From: Xylogone sp. PMI_703
Lineage: Eukaryota; Ascomycota; Leotiomycetes
DNA: 64,000 bases
Direction of reading: 5' to 3'
NCBI GenBank assembly: GCA_021399445.1
Contig: JAJTUQ010000004.1
Coordinates: 4,278,001 to 4,342,000 of the forward strand
The notes under the pieces were generated by a model. The model was not told the origin of the DNA. It did not search any database and saw only the letters and a list, made by a program, of their open reading frames with translations. How positions within the stretch are numbered: position 1 is the stretch's first letter; every line of letters begins with the position of its first letter. The position numbers were made by a program, and so were the translations under genes. Below are positions 10,266-22,952 of the stretch, one piece after another.

Positions 10266-13200
10266 CTATACTCCAAACTCCATACCAACCTCGTCCAAAG
10301 CCTTTCCCAACCATTCCAGTATTTCTTGATCATCTGCAGCCGTTCTAATTGCCTTTGAAAATAGGGGATATAGTCTAATCAAATGCTTTTTAGACGTACT
10401 CTCAACACTTGGTATGTCTGGAATAGCATCTGGCTCACACCTCAGATTCACAAGAGCCTTCAAAATATACAGAAGCTCCTTACGCTGTGAGAGTGGTTGA
10501 GGCATACGGCCTCTCAACGGTTGATCGGCAATATAGGCCTGAATCGTGAGCCCTGCGCGGATAATCAAATACGGTGACGCTGCCTGCGCAAGCTTAACTC
10601 TAGCTGAGGAGCTGTCGCTCGCAGTTACAAGACTGATAAGTTCATCAAAGCAGACGTAGCTCATCTTCGTACGAGGCGATGGGCTAGGGTCGACCGTTCT
10701 CCCTTTCCGTGGTTGATAAAGGGTAGCGAAGAGTTCTTGAGGGTGCTGTGGCAGATCATGATCATCGTGAGTATGGATGAGAGACATGCGGAAGAGGGAT
10801 TCCGTATAGGCTCGCCTGGTTTTATCTGGTATAACCTGCGATCCTAGAGCGGGTACCATCAAATCACGGAGCGCCCGGAAAGAAATAATATCAAATTCTT
10901 GATCACCCGTAATGTCTATCATATCTGGGACAACGGAACAATCAGCAGCAGAAATTGCATTCGCGATAGTCACTATTGCCTCCCAGATAGATTTTGTAAC
11001 ATCATCCTCAAGACCGGCTGCTATAATGATTGGCAATGTGGTGCCTAATATTGCAAGAGCAGATGTAGTCGCTTGCCGCCAGGGTGATATACTCTTGGTG
11101 ATAATAGGAAAGGAATATTTGAGCATAATTGGCTTGGCTAAAGCATCCAATGCTGATGAGAATGCTCCACTCGAGTATATGCCGTTGTCGGTTGTGTGAG
11201 ACAGAATGAGGCTCTCTAGCAGGACCATAGCCGCTTTAGATAACGCTACATATGTAGGTTGCCGAGTTTCGGTTGAAGTATTCAGGTTTGGGCGGAAGGC
11301 TAAGGTGACAAACTCTGATGTTTTACTTATCAGAGCGGCCGGTACGCCTGGTATATTCGTGCGTATCAACTTGAGAGATTCCACCACTTGGCTTTGGAGT
11401 GGTGTAAGGTACTCGATATCTGCGGAATATGTAGGTGCAGCTGCTTGCTCAATAGCTTCATGAAGGAGCGCTAGTGCACGTCGCACACGATCTTCCTCAA
11501 TTACATCTTCTATGAGGCGATATATCTCTTGAAATGCAGATATATAAGCAAGAAGGTAGTTCTGATCATCGGCTCTTTTCGTTGAGTTCGTTCCCTTGAC
11601 CGTTGGGATCTTATTCGACCATAGATTCCATACTAAATCGAGTGATGTATCATCAAAGTTCGTCTTTGCTCCCTTCACATTACCTTTGGAGAGAATATGT
11701 TGAAGAGACTTAAAAACAGCAGTATTAATCTCTTGGACTTCAACCTCCAGGAGTGCGTTGAAATGGCCAAGAAGAGCTTTCCAAGAATCCCCAAAAGTTT
11801 GATGACTGGTTAGGACATCCAGATAATTTGCCAGAAGCCCTGTGATACCATTCAATACCACAACTGTTGTTTCGTACCAACCAGTAGATTCCTTTTCTGA
11901 AACCGATGATTTGGCATCTTTCATGGACTCTAGCCGTGACTCAGTCGAAGATAGCAGCTTGAATATAACTGTTCGAAGGCACATTGACCAAGCTTCTGAA
12001 CTTAGCTGGTCTCCATATGCATCAAATATTCGAAGCAGTGTTTGAATAGCGCCTATAAAAGTCAGAATGAAGAATAGCAGTAGTTGTTATTTAAAAATGA
12101 CATACTGTTTCGAAGCTCAAGTCGGTCATCAGCCGTTACTGCAGTAAGCCGAGACAATAAGAGCATCCATAGTGCGGAATCTGAGGCAAGGCGATCTTCA
12201 CCAGACGCCAAATTGACAAGACTCTGCTCACTGGAGTCATGTATAAGACTTGGACTAAGTGAGAAGGCGCTAGTTCTTCCAGAGATGAAGTCTGAAAGCA
12301 CCCAGAAGAACGTAACAGTCTAGATTAAGTATGAATAAGCTCGTGCCTTGTAAATTAGATTCAAGTGTTGACTCACTGTTAAGGAGATATTAAGGTCCTC
12401 ATCTTGTGTGCAGAAGCGATATAGAGTGTTAACAAGGATGAGAAAACATGAATTTGGAAGGGATGCTAGGAAGTCTGAGCAGATGAGTTGAAGGGAGTTG
12501 AATGAAGAACGAATCAGTCGTGCAGATCGTACTATGGACTTGGAGCTACCGAGCTGCAGTTCATCTGATCCATCATTACTGATAAATACGCTCCCAATGA
12601 CATCAAATGCAATCTCCCATCCACTAACAAGAGTTTCCCCACACTTTTCCAAAAGACTATTTAGCCCTTCAAGGATAACTTTATGGACATCAATATCAGT
12701 AGCGTTGGTGGATACTGATCCCTGTCTTTCAGCGGATTGTAATGGTTCTAAAGCTCGGCGGATAGCTCCTAATAATCGTAACTGTACTTCTCCACGATCC
12801 TCATCCGGCAGTGACGAGGTAGCAGTGGCAGCCTCAAGAACAAGTCGAACTTGGATTTCAGAAGCACGTAACCTCACAGATGAGGCGTGAAAAGGCGAGC
12901 ATGCTGCAAGTATTAGCTCAGTTGTTAATATGGACCATCCTGCAACGTCTGGATCGTATGCCATTAGCCGATCAATATTAATGCTTGCTACATCACCTAA
13001 CTTTGCAAGGGCAAAGTGGTCTTCTTGGCTCTGATTCCCGGAAGCGACGCTTATACTTCCAATTCTTCTATGAGACTGTGAGGATTTTCGGATTCCAGGT
13101 GACGTGGGAGTTATTGTGGATGGGGTTTCTATTTGACCCTGACTATCATCCTGTCCCAATAGGCCACACATTGCAGTTAGAACTTGGACAAATGCTTCGT

Positions 13201-15636
13201 TTGGAAAGTCAACAGTGCTTTCCAATAGCCTCGCAGCTGCCGTTTCCACAGCCTTTATTTCTGATCCAAAATTCGCCAACAATAGTGATGCATCCTGTGA
13301 ATTTTGACTTTCGGATTTCGGGGTAGAAGGTTGGCTTCTACTCGTTGACTTGCTACTTGAGTACAGCACGAAATCAGCTTGCTGAAGAGTTCCGAGAATT
13401 ATAATCCAAGCAGAGTCAAGTGTGGGACCTAAAGCAATGCCCAGATTAAGTAGTGCACGAAGACACAACAGATTTCTGATGTTAAGGGTCTGTGGGCCGG
13501 AATCTACTGAGGGCTGCCTTCCTCGATCCGCGGTAGTGCTATGAACCAGAGCATCAACACTCAGTAAGCCTCTGGCATTACTAAGAAGGCTCATAGGATC
13601 TGGAGTTGGAGAAACTGGAGTTGTAACCGCACTTGCGCTCGCTGTCAGGACATTTGGCGGTACCGCTGCTTTACCTAATGTAGTTAAGAAGGCATCTCGA
13701 GGGGTGTGAAGCCGCAAAAGCCCTGCGACGTGTGTGAATTTTTGGAAAGATCTGACCAGACCATGATAGTAATCCGAATCTAAGGAAGCATATAAAAATG
13801 TAGAACACGTTGCTAATATAGCAGGCCAACATTCCTCGACTATCCCAGCACATGTTTTGACTTCCGCATAAAGAGGATGATCCTCTAAGGAAAGTGGATT
13901 TACAGGAACGGGGTTTCTTTTATAGGTGCTCTGCCTCTCAAGTTTAGCTCGAGAATTACCTTCTCTAGCATCGGCTGCGGCAGATTCATTATCAGCTTCG
14001 GGGGCCTTCTGCACCTTTTTGCGAGACCTTGCGTCTGGCACAGTCAACGGAAGAATAAACTTTGCCAGTCCTTCAGAAAAGCCTCCGATACAGGCCAGTG
14101 TGAGGCTGTATATGTAGGTTTCTGGAACAGAAGGGGGATCCGTCTTATCAAGCTGGTCGATAACAGGCACTCTCATTGTACTCCATTGAGTACTTATACC
14201 AGTAGCAGAATCGTTCGCGCCAGCAGAGCTGCCTATGATACCAGAAACACCGCTTGCTTCCAACATCGCTTGGTCTGATGCCCCGTTCCCTTGATCAGCG
14301 GCCGGTACTGTTGATTGAGGACCAAGACCAATCACTGCTGGCTTTTCGCTACTGATCTTCACGAATGCGGCCACGAGGTCTCGAAGTATTGATCTTCTCT
14401 CTTCTTGGGCATCATACGCCGCAAACACGCGTCGGATCAGAGCAGCTTCGGAAAATATACCCCTGAGTACTTCCATACACAGAGATCGTTTCCACAGTGC
14501 CGTGTCTTGATCAAGCATATGTGTGAGCAGCCCGAAAGCCATTTCTCCTTGAGATACAATAATACTAAGATGCCTCTTTAGTAAAATGTACAAGATCCTT
14601 GTGATCCTCACAGTAACCGCAAAAGTCAATTTCTCAGATAGTGAACTAATGATAAATGGCATCACTCGCCCTCGAAGAATGCTAGCTTGCTCTGGGTGAG
14701 TTAAGAATATCTCGGAATGATTAGTCAAGACAGACTCAATGAGCTCGAGCCCAAATGTTTGAGGCAGTCCAGCTGACCTCAGAAACTGAGGCTTTTGACA
14801 CTCGGTCAACAAGCATATATCATTAAAAACCTAAGCCTGGTTAGCAGAGATCAGTGAAATTCAAGAAGGTAACACACCTTATAAGCATCACGTGCTGCAG
14901 CACGCACTTGAACGCTGCCATCCTCAGTGGGTACCTCTCCCACGGTGGGTATTTCAAGTACAAGTTCTAAGCGCCGTTAGTATGCGATAGGACTCCGGAT
15001 TGTAGGCACTCACTATCTTCAGCTACTACTTTATCAAACACTGATACGACAAGTTGTTGGAGAGTCGCGGCGGCAGTATTGTTCACTATTGCATTCTTGC
15101 TCGATTGGAGCACCATACATATATTCAAGGATGCTGCTAAAAGGTCCCCTCGAATTTCATCTGCATAATTCTGCAAAAGAGATGGTAGGGCTTGGAGAAT
15201 CTTAAGTTGCACATCTTGGCCTGTAGAAGAAGCTTCACGCAGAGCCTCAAGAACTTCCTTTAATCTCTGTTTTGGAAGAGCTTTCGACACAACCAGTCGT
15301 TGAAGGCAAACAACAGCAATCCCAATGAACTTAACATTCTTAGTAGCACAGGCAATGAGGAAAGGAGTGATAAAATTTGGTCGATGTGAGAGATCTAATG
15401 AGTTTAGTAAAGTATGGTTATATGTTATATATACCTACCAGAAGTTATTTGAGCCTCAGAAGTTGAGCGTAGTAACTTCAGATCTTCCAGTGACTTTTCT
15501 GCGGCCTACTCTGGTCAACAAGGGGCCACGTTTGGGTGCTTGGTCTATATAATCTCACATTTCGCAGTTCTGAATGCTTTCTCTTACTCTCTTGAATTAA
15601 ATTAGAAAGCTCTGACGACAAAATCTGAGCCGTCAT
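10266..15636 (-). CDS. MON2: MON2, Golgi/endosome trafficking scaffold (DCB-HUS protein)
   Basis: Seven exons, complement(10266-12052, 12106-12319, 12377-14830, 14878-14966, 15014-15394, 15439-15505, 15559-15636), give 1689 residues in unbroken phase. The first exon encodes MTAQILSSELSNLIQESKRK, and the DCB domain covers about the first 200 residues (NVKFIGIAVVCLQRLVVSKA, LQSSKNAIVNNTAAATLQQL). The HUS-like domain follows (FLRSAGLPQTFGLELIESVL, LTECQKPQFLRS), then a long helical C-terminal region with KLILEG/LLEKCGETLVSGWE-type repeats. Mon2/Ysl2 is related to the large Arf-GEFs but lacks a Sec7 catalytic domain, and none is visible here. With Dop1 and Neo1 it supports endosome-to-Golgi transport. 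The length matches yeast and fungal Mon2 (about 1600-1700). The start lies 322 bp from the divergent MMS2 start. Confidence 0.93.
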
Positions 15637-15958
15637 GTTAGCTCTGAGATTCTACCTCTCCATATCTTATAATCCTGATATAGATGTCAATTCTGGGGCT
15701 TACGAGTCTCTGAGCGACTGGGGTATGAATATATAGTTTATGCCTAAGGTATCAATAACTTCACCGCTTTCTAGAAACAGCCACAAGCCCCGCGATGCAG
15801 CCTGCCATCATTCCGACCTCCCACCATCAGACTGATCCACACGATAAAACCTGACTAAGGCAAAGACTGAGAGCCTCCCAGGTCTTGCAAAATAAACCTC
15901 TGTATCTAGAGTCACTGCTTTATTTATTCGCATATCAGCAACACACCCCGAAAACAAT
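15637..15958. promoter_or_regulatory. Shared divergent promoter region (MON2 / MMS2)
   Basis: 322 bp between divergent starts; no defined motif assigned. Confidence 0.5.
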
Positions 15959-16606
15959 ATGGGCGCAAAAGTACCCAGAAACTTTAGGCTATTGGAGGAG
16001 TTAGAGAAAGGCGAGAAGGGCTTGGGAGCTGGTAAGCATAATTTGCTTCACCATCATCCATCTGGATACTAACAATTTCTTCTGCACAAAGAGGCTTGCT
16101 CGTACGGTCTTTCTGATGGAGATGATTTATTGATGTCGAATTGGAACGGCACCATCCTCGGTCCCCCACATGTACGTCCAAGCAACTTATCATGAGTCCA
16201 TGCCTAATCCATCTTATTCAGAGCGTACACGAGAACCGCATTTATTCGTTGAAAATGCACTGCGGTGACGACTACCCAGATAAGCCACCGACGATCCAAT
16301 TTATCAGCGAAATCAACCTTCCCTGCGTCAACCCCAGGAACGGCATGGTGAGTTTCACAGAAAATGGCTACAGTTACGATAAGAGAGTTAATGGAATATG
16401 TTAGGTCGATCCAGCCAAGCTCCCATGTCTAGCCAACTGGGTTCGTGATAATACTATGGAAACAGTTTTGATTGAGCTGAGAAGGTTATTGCTTGTGTAT
16501 CCACTCATAACTGCACAAAGCTAACCAAACAAATAGATACATGGCCCATCCCGCACACAAGAAGCTTCCACAACCACCTGAGGGATCAACATATCCACAA
16601 ATATAG
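15959..16606 (+). CDS. MMS2: MMS2, ubiquitin-conjugating enzyme variant (UEV)
   Basis: Five exons, 15959-16031, 16092-16171, 16222-16347, 16405-16484 and 16537-16606, give 142 residues, the normal Mms2 length. The protein starts MGAKVPRNFRLLEELEKGEKG and shows the UEV signature (YGLSDGDDLLMSNWNGTILG, HENRIYSLKMHCGDDYPDKP, FISEINLPCVNPRNGMV). The segment after it (DPAKLPCLANWVRDNTMETV) lacks the active-site Cys context of true E2 enzymes, as expected. Mms2 pairs with Ubc13 to build Lys63-linked ubiquitin chains on PCNA in error-free DNA-damage tolerance, together with Rad5. The protein ends in EGSTYPQI. Introns are 47-60 nt. Confidence 0.95.
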
Positions 16607-16949
16607 ATGCAGTATAAACCTCTCAGAGAATAGTAGACCTTGGATTCAAGTATGATAAGAGCGCCAGCTCTCACAATGCGGCATAGTAGTCGTTCGATCG
16701 GGTTTTAAGTCTTTTCCTCCGGCGAGTTGGGATGCATCAGCGCGGCGAAACAGGTTTCTACTGAGGTTCTAATATCTCCCAGTGGTCTCTCGAGAAGTGC
16801 CATGAATGAGATGCTCATTACAGGCACGGATTTTGCTCTACCGACGCAACATTTTGTTCAAGTGGCTAATGTCGGGAAATCATGTCCAATAGATATTTTG
16901 TGTCCCTCAAGCTTAACATCTTGAACATAGTAACGTAGATATTTTTGCA
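16607..16949. other. Convergent intergenic region
   Basis: 343 bp between the MMS2 stop and the stop of the minus-strand LYR gene; nothing recognised. Confidence 0.45.
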
Positions 16950-17985
16950 CTAGTTCCCTTTAATCTCATCTTGGCTCCGTCGCTCTAACTTGCGTGCCAT
17001 ATTCCTCATGTTCTTCTCATGCTTCCTTAATGCTCTCTCTTGGTCATATAGCACCTTTTCTTTCTCTGCAATCTCCAGGAACTTACTGGCCATCTCTTTA
17101 TCCTTTGCCTGCCTAGCATTCATCAGAGTCCAGATTCTATGTCTCGCCTGAGCCAGATCACGCGACCAACCACCACCATCTCCAATTCTCTCGCCCGTCT
17201 CCGCTCTAACCATATCCTCCCATATCTCTTCTGCCCTTGCCCATTCAAGATCTTCCTCAATCCGCTGGATAGCATCAGTCCGATTGATCTTCTGCTTCAA
17301 TTTATCTCTCAATACACGGCTAAGGTATTCACTCTGGGGTTTCTTAAACCGTAAGAAGGCAAACCCAGATGTCGTAGTGGTAAAAATTGCCGGCCTGCGC
17401 CTCTCTGGGTCCGCAAACTCCTCTCTTGGGCGGGGTCGAGACTCGAGGATTTTCTTCGCCCCGGGATACGGTGCCGGTAGTGGTGGTCGGGGCTTTGGAG
17501 GTGGAGGATTGAGTTTTTGTTGAACTCTCTGCGTCTCAGCTGTGTTATGAATTTGTTGGAGAAGGTTATGAATCTGAGATATAGACTCTGTATTTCCATC
17601 ACCTGCTGAACGGAGGAGCTTTTCAAACTGAGTAACCGAAGTAGTTTATGTTAGATAACTCATGCCCTTGTAGTACAAGATGAGGAAATTACGAACAGTA
17701 TACCCCGTTTCTAGGGCGGCGATAACAATTCGGTGACTGGTATCTCCAACATTCCTTTTGAATCCCTTCCTTATAAGGTGCTTGATTGGGTTGCAGCGGA
17801 GGTCGCTGTTTTGAAGCTCAGCTGGGAGCGGGATGCGAGGACATTGCCGTAGTAGAGCTCTGTACAGAGCAAAACCTAATGAGGGCCAAACTATAAGCAG
17901 CTCTCCTTTATAATTATTGATCAATTGACTTACAAGCAATCCGATGCGGGCCGGAGGCTCTTGGTGGAAGGAACTGAGGAGGCAT
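16950..17985 (-). CDS. LYR-motif (Complex1_LYR family) protein, probably mitochondrial
   Basis: Three exons, complement(16950-17627, 17697-17875, 17934-17985), give 302 residues. The first intron junction yields CFALYRALLRQCPRIPLP, a clear LYR motif at about residues 18-24, followed by a helical segment (KHLIRKGFKRNVGDTSHRIV). The middle is Pro-rich (NPPPPKPRPPLPAPYPG) and the C-terminal third is a basic/acidic helix that looks coiled-coil (KEKVLYDQERALRKHEKNMR). LYR proteins usually act in mitochondria with the acyl-carrier protein in Fe-S transfer, respiratory complex assembly or mitoribosome biogenesis. At 302 residues this is longer than classical LYRMs, and its exact partner is unknown. 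The second intron uses a weaker donor (GTTCGT), chosen because it alone keeps the frame. Confidence 0.78.
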
Positions 17986-18852
17986 GCATCGGTTTGTGTT
18001 GTCTGACCTAGAGATGTGGTGCGTCTCGGAAAGACTTTTTGGATCAGAGCCGAACATCTCTGTGCGGTAATACAACACGTGCTACGTAAACCTTAACTTC
18101 TAGAGGCACAACGCAAGCTATTTAGGAGAAATTTTCTACAGCGGATCTGTTATTCTGAGGCGTATATAGATATGCCTAAATATCTAAAGATAAATGAGAG
18201 GATATAGTTTTCATAGGCCTTTAAGCGTTTTGTCCCACCAATTCCGCTTCCGTGCGCCAAAATAGCAAAGTATTTAAACCCTCCATACTTATATGGTAAA
18301 CACAGGTGAAAGCATCCTATAGGTGCAAGCAAATATATCCCAGTGTTATCCTAAACTTCGAGCCTAGGTTTGTCCTTTAAAACGACGAATTCTGCCGTTG
18401 AATCTTACCGGATTCAGTGGGTTCCCCTCGGTATCGAGCGACTGTGATATTGCTCCCGCCATATTACGTCTCGAAGACGGTCGTCTTTCAAGATTGCATG
18501 TCGTTAGGAGTGGTATAACGTGGAAGTGGAGCATCACTATTCCTGGAGCAGCATACTGTGGCCCAGAAGCTTGTACCTTTCTTGCATCATCATGAGAATT
18601 ACGGTATACGTAATCTGCAGCGAAGCGTATATTGGCCGAGAGGTTGAGATATTTGATGACTCATTTGTTGATCTCAAGATAAAGAGACAGTTCCTGATTG
18701 TAAGGTGTCGTAGCGGAATCAAAACACATCTTCATAAATAAATTCGAAAATCGTCCGACGAAACAATACATTACTTCAAATAGAAGTAGTTGGTGCTGCA
18801 TATCTGTGGAGCCAAACCATAGATTATCAAAAGATGAGTTGTTTGGCTGAAA
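17986..18852. other. Intergenic: LYR gene promoter and bZIP gene 3' flank
   Basis: 867 bp, mostly AT-rich. No supportable gene. One perfect TGACTCA sequence (18657-18663) is present but lies downstream of the bZIP gene, so its relevance is doubtful. Confidence 0.45.
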
Positions 18853-21206
18853 TCACCAGTATCCAGCTTTTATAGCTGCCATGATAGCAGAGTAGATGTC
18901 GGGAATGCGACAACCCGGTGCGCGGCCCAAACAAACACAACGAAGTAGAAGTTCTACCAACTCAATCAGTCATGTGCCGAAAAGTCATATCAGTCAGCCG
19001 TCGAGACAAGAACTTACTTTCTATCAAAGTCTGTATATTAATTGTCACGAGTTTTTTCTCGTTTTCAGGTTTATCTGAATCCGTTGTTGTCACCGGAGGC
19101 ATAAGGGAAGCAATATCCTTGTCGGAAGTCTTTTCAGGGGGATCGATTTCCCAGTCACCAAAACCCCTTGCTAGAGGGAAAGGTAATAGTGTGGGGGCGC
19201 AGTCCGTTGGGTTTTTCTTGTCTCTAGGAGACTTATCATCAAACGTCTTTGACCGCGGGGTGGTTTCCTGATCTATACTTGGGCTTTCATGGCTGGGGAA
19301 ATTGTTAACTAAAGACTGCATATCTAGCTCGCAGGTGACAAAATCAGCTGCTGGAGGAATATCAATGCCAATAGTGCGAAGAATTCCCTCGATATCGTAT
19401 GGGTCATAGTAAATACCCTCATAGCCTGGTAAATTGCACCTAGTCTTGTTCATATACATGTCTTCAAAACGGCTGATCGGCGGTAAAAATGGCCCCATCG
19501 AGCGTCCATGGTTACCATATTTCAGCGTAGATTCATCGTTGGGTGTTTGTTCGTGCTGTGGATAATGTGTGCCATTCTCACCAACATGGTAGAATGGTGC
19601 TCGCCAGTTTTGAAGCGAGTCTTTTCTTGTTCCCCGGATAAGGCCCTTCAAACGTATTGCAATCTCATCGGGAGTCTCATATAATAAACAAAATCCAAAT
19701 ACCTTCTGGATTGTAGCTGGACTGACATTATCGGAAGTGAGAACCAGATATCCTCTCTCAATGGCCGATCGATGCAGTCGCCGAGCGAAAGACTGCTCAC
19801 TGAATGCCCCACTGGATGGAAGGGGCAGACCGCATGGCAGAAGTGCCTCGTTAATTGGATCCTCAGGAAGCTCAACTCGATATTGCTGCACGTCCATGAA
19901 ATCAAAGTCAAAGGGGAAGCTAGCATTATCTTCGGTAGGGCGGCTTATAACCTCCAACTGGGGATCGCGGTGCCTAAAGCCAAGTCCAGTATCACTACCA
20001 AAGTTAAGTCCACCTTGTTCTGGTTCTTGTTCTCGTTCTTTCTCATTCCTGTGCGAAATAATATACCCGCCCCAAACGTTATCACTAGTAGTTGTTTCAA
20101 TCGGGTCCAGCTGTCCTACAGACTCCTCTGTGCGCTGTTTCTTGTTTGGCGGTCGCCCTCGCCGCTGACGTGTGGGATCAGCATCCTGATGGCTGTGATT
20201 TGATCCCTCGCTGTCTCCATCATTCTTCGAGTCTTGCTTTGCGTTTTCCTCGCTGGTATCCTTGGCCAGAGCGAGAAGTTTTTCTGTGCTAGAGAGCAGT
20301 TCTCTTCCAAATTCTGGCTCTCGCTGGAGAACTCCTTTGGAAACCGCGTAGTCATGCAAAGCCACGAAGATTGCATTCATTTCCTCGTTGGCCTTAAGAA
20401 GCTTTTCCACTCGACTCTCCAGAGATGTGATAGTGGATTCCTTGCGATGGCGATATGCTCTCTGTGCCATTCTTATTTGAGTCCGTCGTCTCTGCGGAAT
20501 GTTAGAATTTGTAAAGAAAACATCCATTGTCACTTTGCGCCTTGAGAATCTAAGACCAGCTTCGCAGGCAGTAAAGCTCAAGTGGATTCTACAAGAAGTG
20601 CAAACTTACATCGGCTGCAGTCTCATCCCGAGTATCCACTCTGGGTCTCCCTCTAACTTTCTTACTAGCTTCCTGTTCCTCCTCGCCATTGGAATTGTCA
20701 CGTTTTCCTCTCTTCTGGGAAGCTTTCGCCTTAGGGTCACTCGTAAGGTCGCTAGGACGATCAGAGATACCAAACGGAATAGGGGCGGCTGCATGTTCCC
20801 TCACTCTGGTTTCGTGTTGCTCTCTTGCAATGGCCGCCGCCCGCACCGCATCGTAACTCTCCATACTTAGGACTGGCAGGTCATTTGTGTAGCCATTATC
20901 CATTGATGCGACCTCATGGTATGCAGCATCCGTGTATGGATGCTGCACATTGGAGGTACTAAAGTTTCGTTCTATGGACCCCATAGCTGTTTCTGGAGTG
21001 GTTCCAGAGCCATGATATGAAGAAAATAAGGCATTTGAGACGGCAGGCGCGTGATGGATGTTGGAAGTGTTCTGGGGTTTCTCGTAATTGTTCGGATTAG
21101 TGATCAAGTCCGCATACTCCCCGCCAGAAAACATGGCGGCTTGTGTAAGGAGCTCTAAGGCGGTAGAGTGGCGCTGGGGTGTGTGAGGATCGTAATTCTC
21201 CTCCAT
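18853..21206 (-). CDS. bZIP transcription factor with AT-hook-like motifs
   Basis: Three exons, complement(18853-18953, 19018-20491, 20610-21206), give 723 residues. The N-terminal 180 residues are disordered. An RGRPR AT-hook-like core at about 183-188 precedes the basic region RRRTQIRMAQRAYRHRKEST (about 200-219), split from DETAAD by a 118-nt intron. A short zipper follows (ITSLESRVEKLLKANEEMNA). A second basic motif (RRGRPPNKKQR) lies about 90 residues on. The last exon adds KLLLRCVCLGRAPGCRIPDI, which resembles C-termini I associate with this fungal bZIP group, so I preferred it over reading through the donor at 19017. No target pathway can be named; it is probably a nuclear regulator. 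About 1.7 kb of gene-free DNA lies upstream. Confidence 0.85.
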
Positions 21207-22952
21207 TCTGAAGGGGGATGGTGGATTAGTATATAGAGGAGCCGGAGGCTCTCCAAAATTTACATAAGTACGTGGTCTGCCCAGCAGGTGGGAAGGTGAC
21301 CGCTGAATTAACTATCACTGCCCGTAACCACTCGGTTCTCCAAGCCAAACTGAGCCCTCATCACCAAACTATGAGCTGGGCCTAGCAAGCAGATACCCAT
21401 GTTGGTGTAAGCATTAAGCTTCTGGAACTTAAGTAAGCTCTAAGTAACATCAATTATGGGGTTTGTCGGTCAAGGACTAATTTGCGGCCGCCAACGGACG
21501 AATCCACTGGAGAACGCTGGAACGGAATTTTTGGGCCGCCGTACGCCGCTGTTCGAACGCTGTGCTGTTTGGGCGGCTTAGTAATTAATGGAGCTAGGAG
21601 TTGATCACATAATCATAATTCATCCCGCCGTTATCTGCTTGGCTCTACAAGTGTCCTGCAAAGTCTGGGGTTCAATTAATGATTACAATACTAGTACACT
21701 TTGCCATTGATGCTTGACTTGCGTGCTTTCCTCCACAAAAATCATCCTTGGACGTCTAATTTGACCTCGTCTCACCCTCCAAGGGTTCCCATTTGTCGCC
21801 CTTATGCTTAAATCCCGCAAATCTTACTAACAGATCTCAGCTTTTAAGTTAGAGCAAATACTATCGCATTTGGCAAACCTGGGTCCAGTCCTTACGGACG
21901 TACCGTATGTGCCGCCACCCGTTCCAGAGCCGGGGTAGGGAGCAGCTGTTGAGAATATCCTCGGCATGCTCCGTACCATCGCAATGAATGCACCTATTGA
22001 TTGATCAGAAGGGCATCAGCTGTGCATGGAACTTGGTCGAGCCAACCGCGTACTCCGAATTAGGTAAGGGTTCCCCTTTCGAGCAAATGCTAAAATCTGT
22101 TTAAGCAAGTTAGGCAACTTATCAGACACTTTAATAAGCACCTAATATTAGAGTACGGTACTATTCCGTATCATTGATATGCTCTACATGAATCAGCTTA
22201 GTAGCGATCTGATTGCTCAGCAGATCATATTCCATATCGATTAGAGGTTTAGACCTTCTCGTGCTCCTCAGTGCCCTGATGTGGCAGTTTTGCCAGCTGC
22301 AATACACAATTGATTGGGCATCAGTTACACAGGATCAATACGTACGTATGCCAGCATACTTGATTAATTATCAAATTACCATCAAATTACTGCCTTGAAG
22401 TGAGATACCTAGAGAGAGGGTGCGCCAATATACCACGTATGATACATGCGATTCGAAGAAGCCTTTTCATGGCAAAGACGCATCTAATTCCTAAGACTCC
22501 AGTTTTATTATACATTCCTCCCCTGGAGCGCCCGAATTCGATTCCTTTTTCCACCCGAAAATGCAAAACCAGAGCAGAAAAACGCCAGGTAAATGAACGA
22601 AGCGAAGGTTGAGAGAGGTCCAGGTGGTAAATCCGCAATCCCAAAGACCACAGCTGCCAGAAGACAAAGAGCCATCTAGTCCATCAATTCTCCCCAAGCC
22701 GCCACGTTTGCATACCCAAACACCAAGCCATTCAATCATCAATCCTGTATTTTTCGTAATATATCCCCCAGAATAGGCTACGGCAGGGCTGACCCTCCGG
22801 CTTATTCTTGAAACGAAATGGGTATCGTCGTATGTAGATATGCAGGCTAAATGATTAGAATCCGCCTGCTTAGTCACGTCATACTGAGACCTGCAGCGGT
22901 CAGGGTCTCGACGCTTTGCTATGATACAGTTGTAGAAGAGAATATCGAACAT
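21207..22952. other. Intergenic: bZIP gene promoter and CAF40 3' flank
   Basis: 1.75 kb with no supportable gene. A 153-codon minus-strand frame immediately after the CAF40 stop is Trp/Gly/Cys-rich without domain features and is probably 3' UTR. Composition is mixed, with a GTACGGTAC-type cluster near 22150. Confidence 0.5.

Noticed and set aside
18657..18663. TGACTCA site
   Set aside because: It lies downstream of the bZIP gene and about 670 bp from the nearest gene start; a single 7-mer here is probably chance.
22491..22952. 153-codon minus-strand frame right after CAF40
   Set aside because: Starts at the CAF40 stop and has no domain; most likely 3' UTR.
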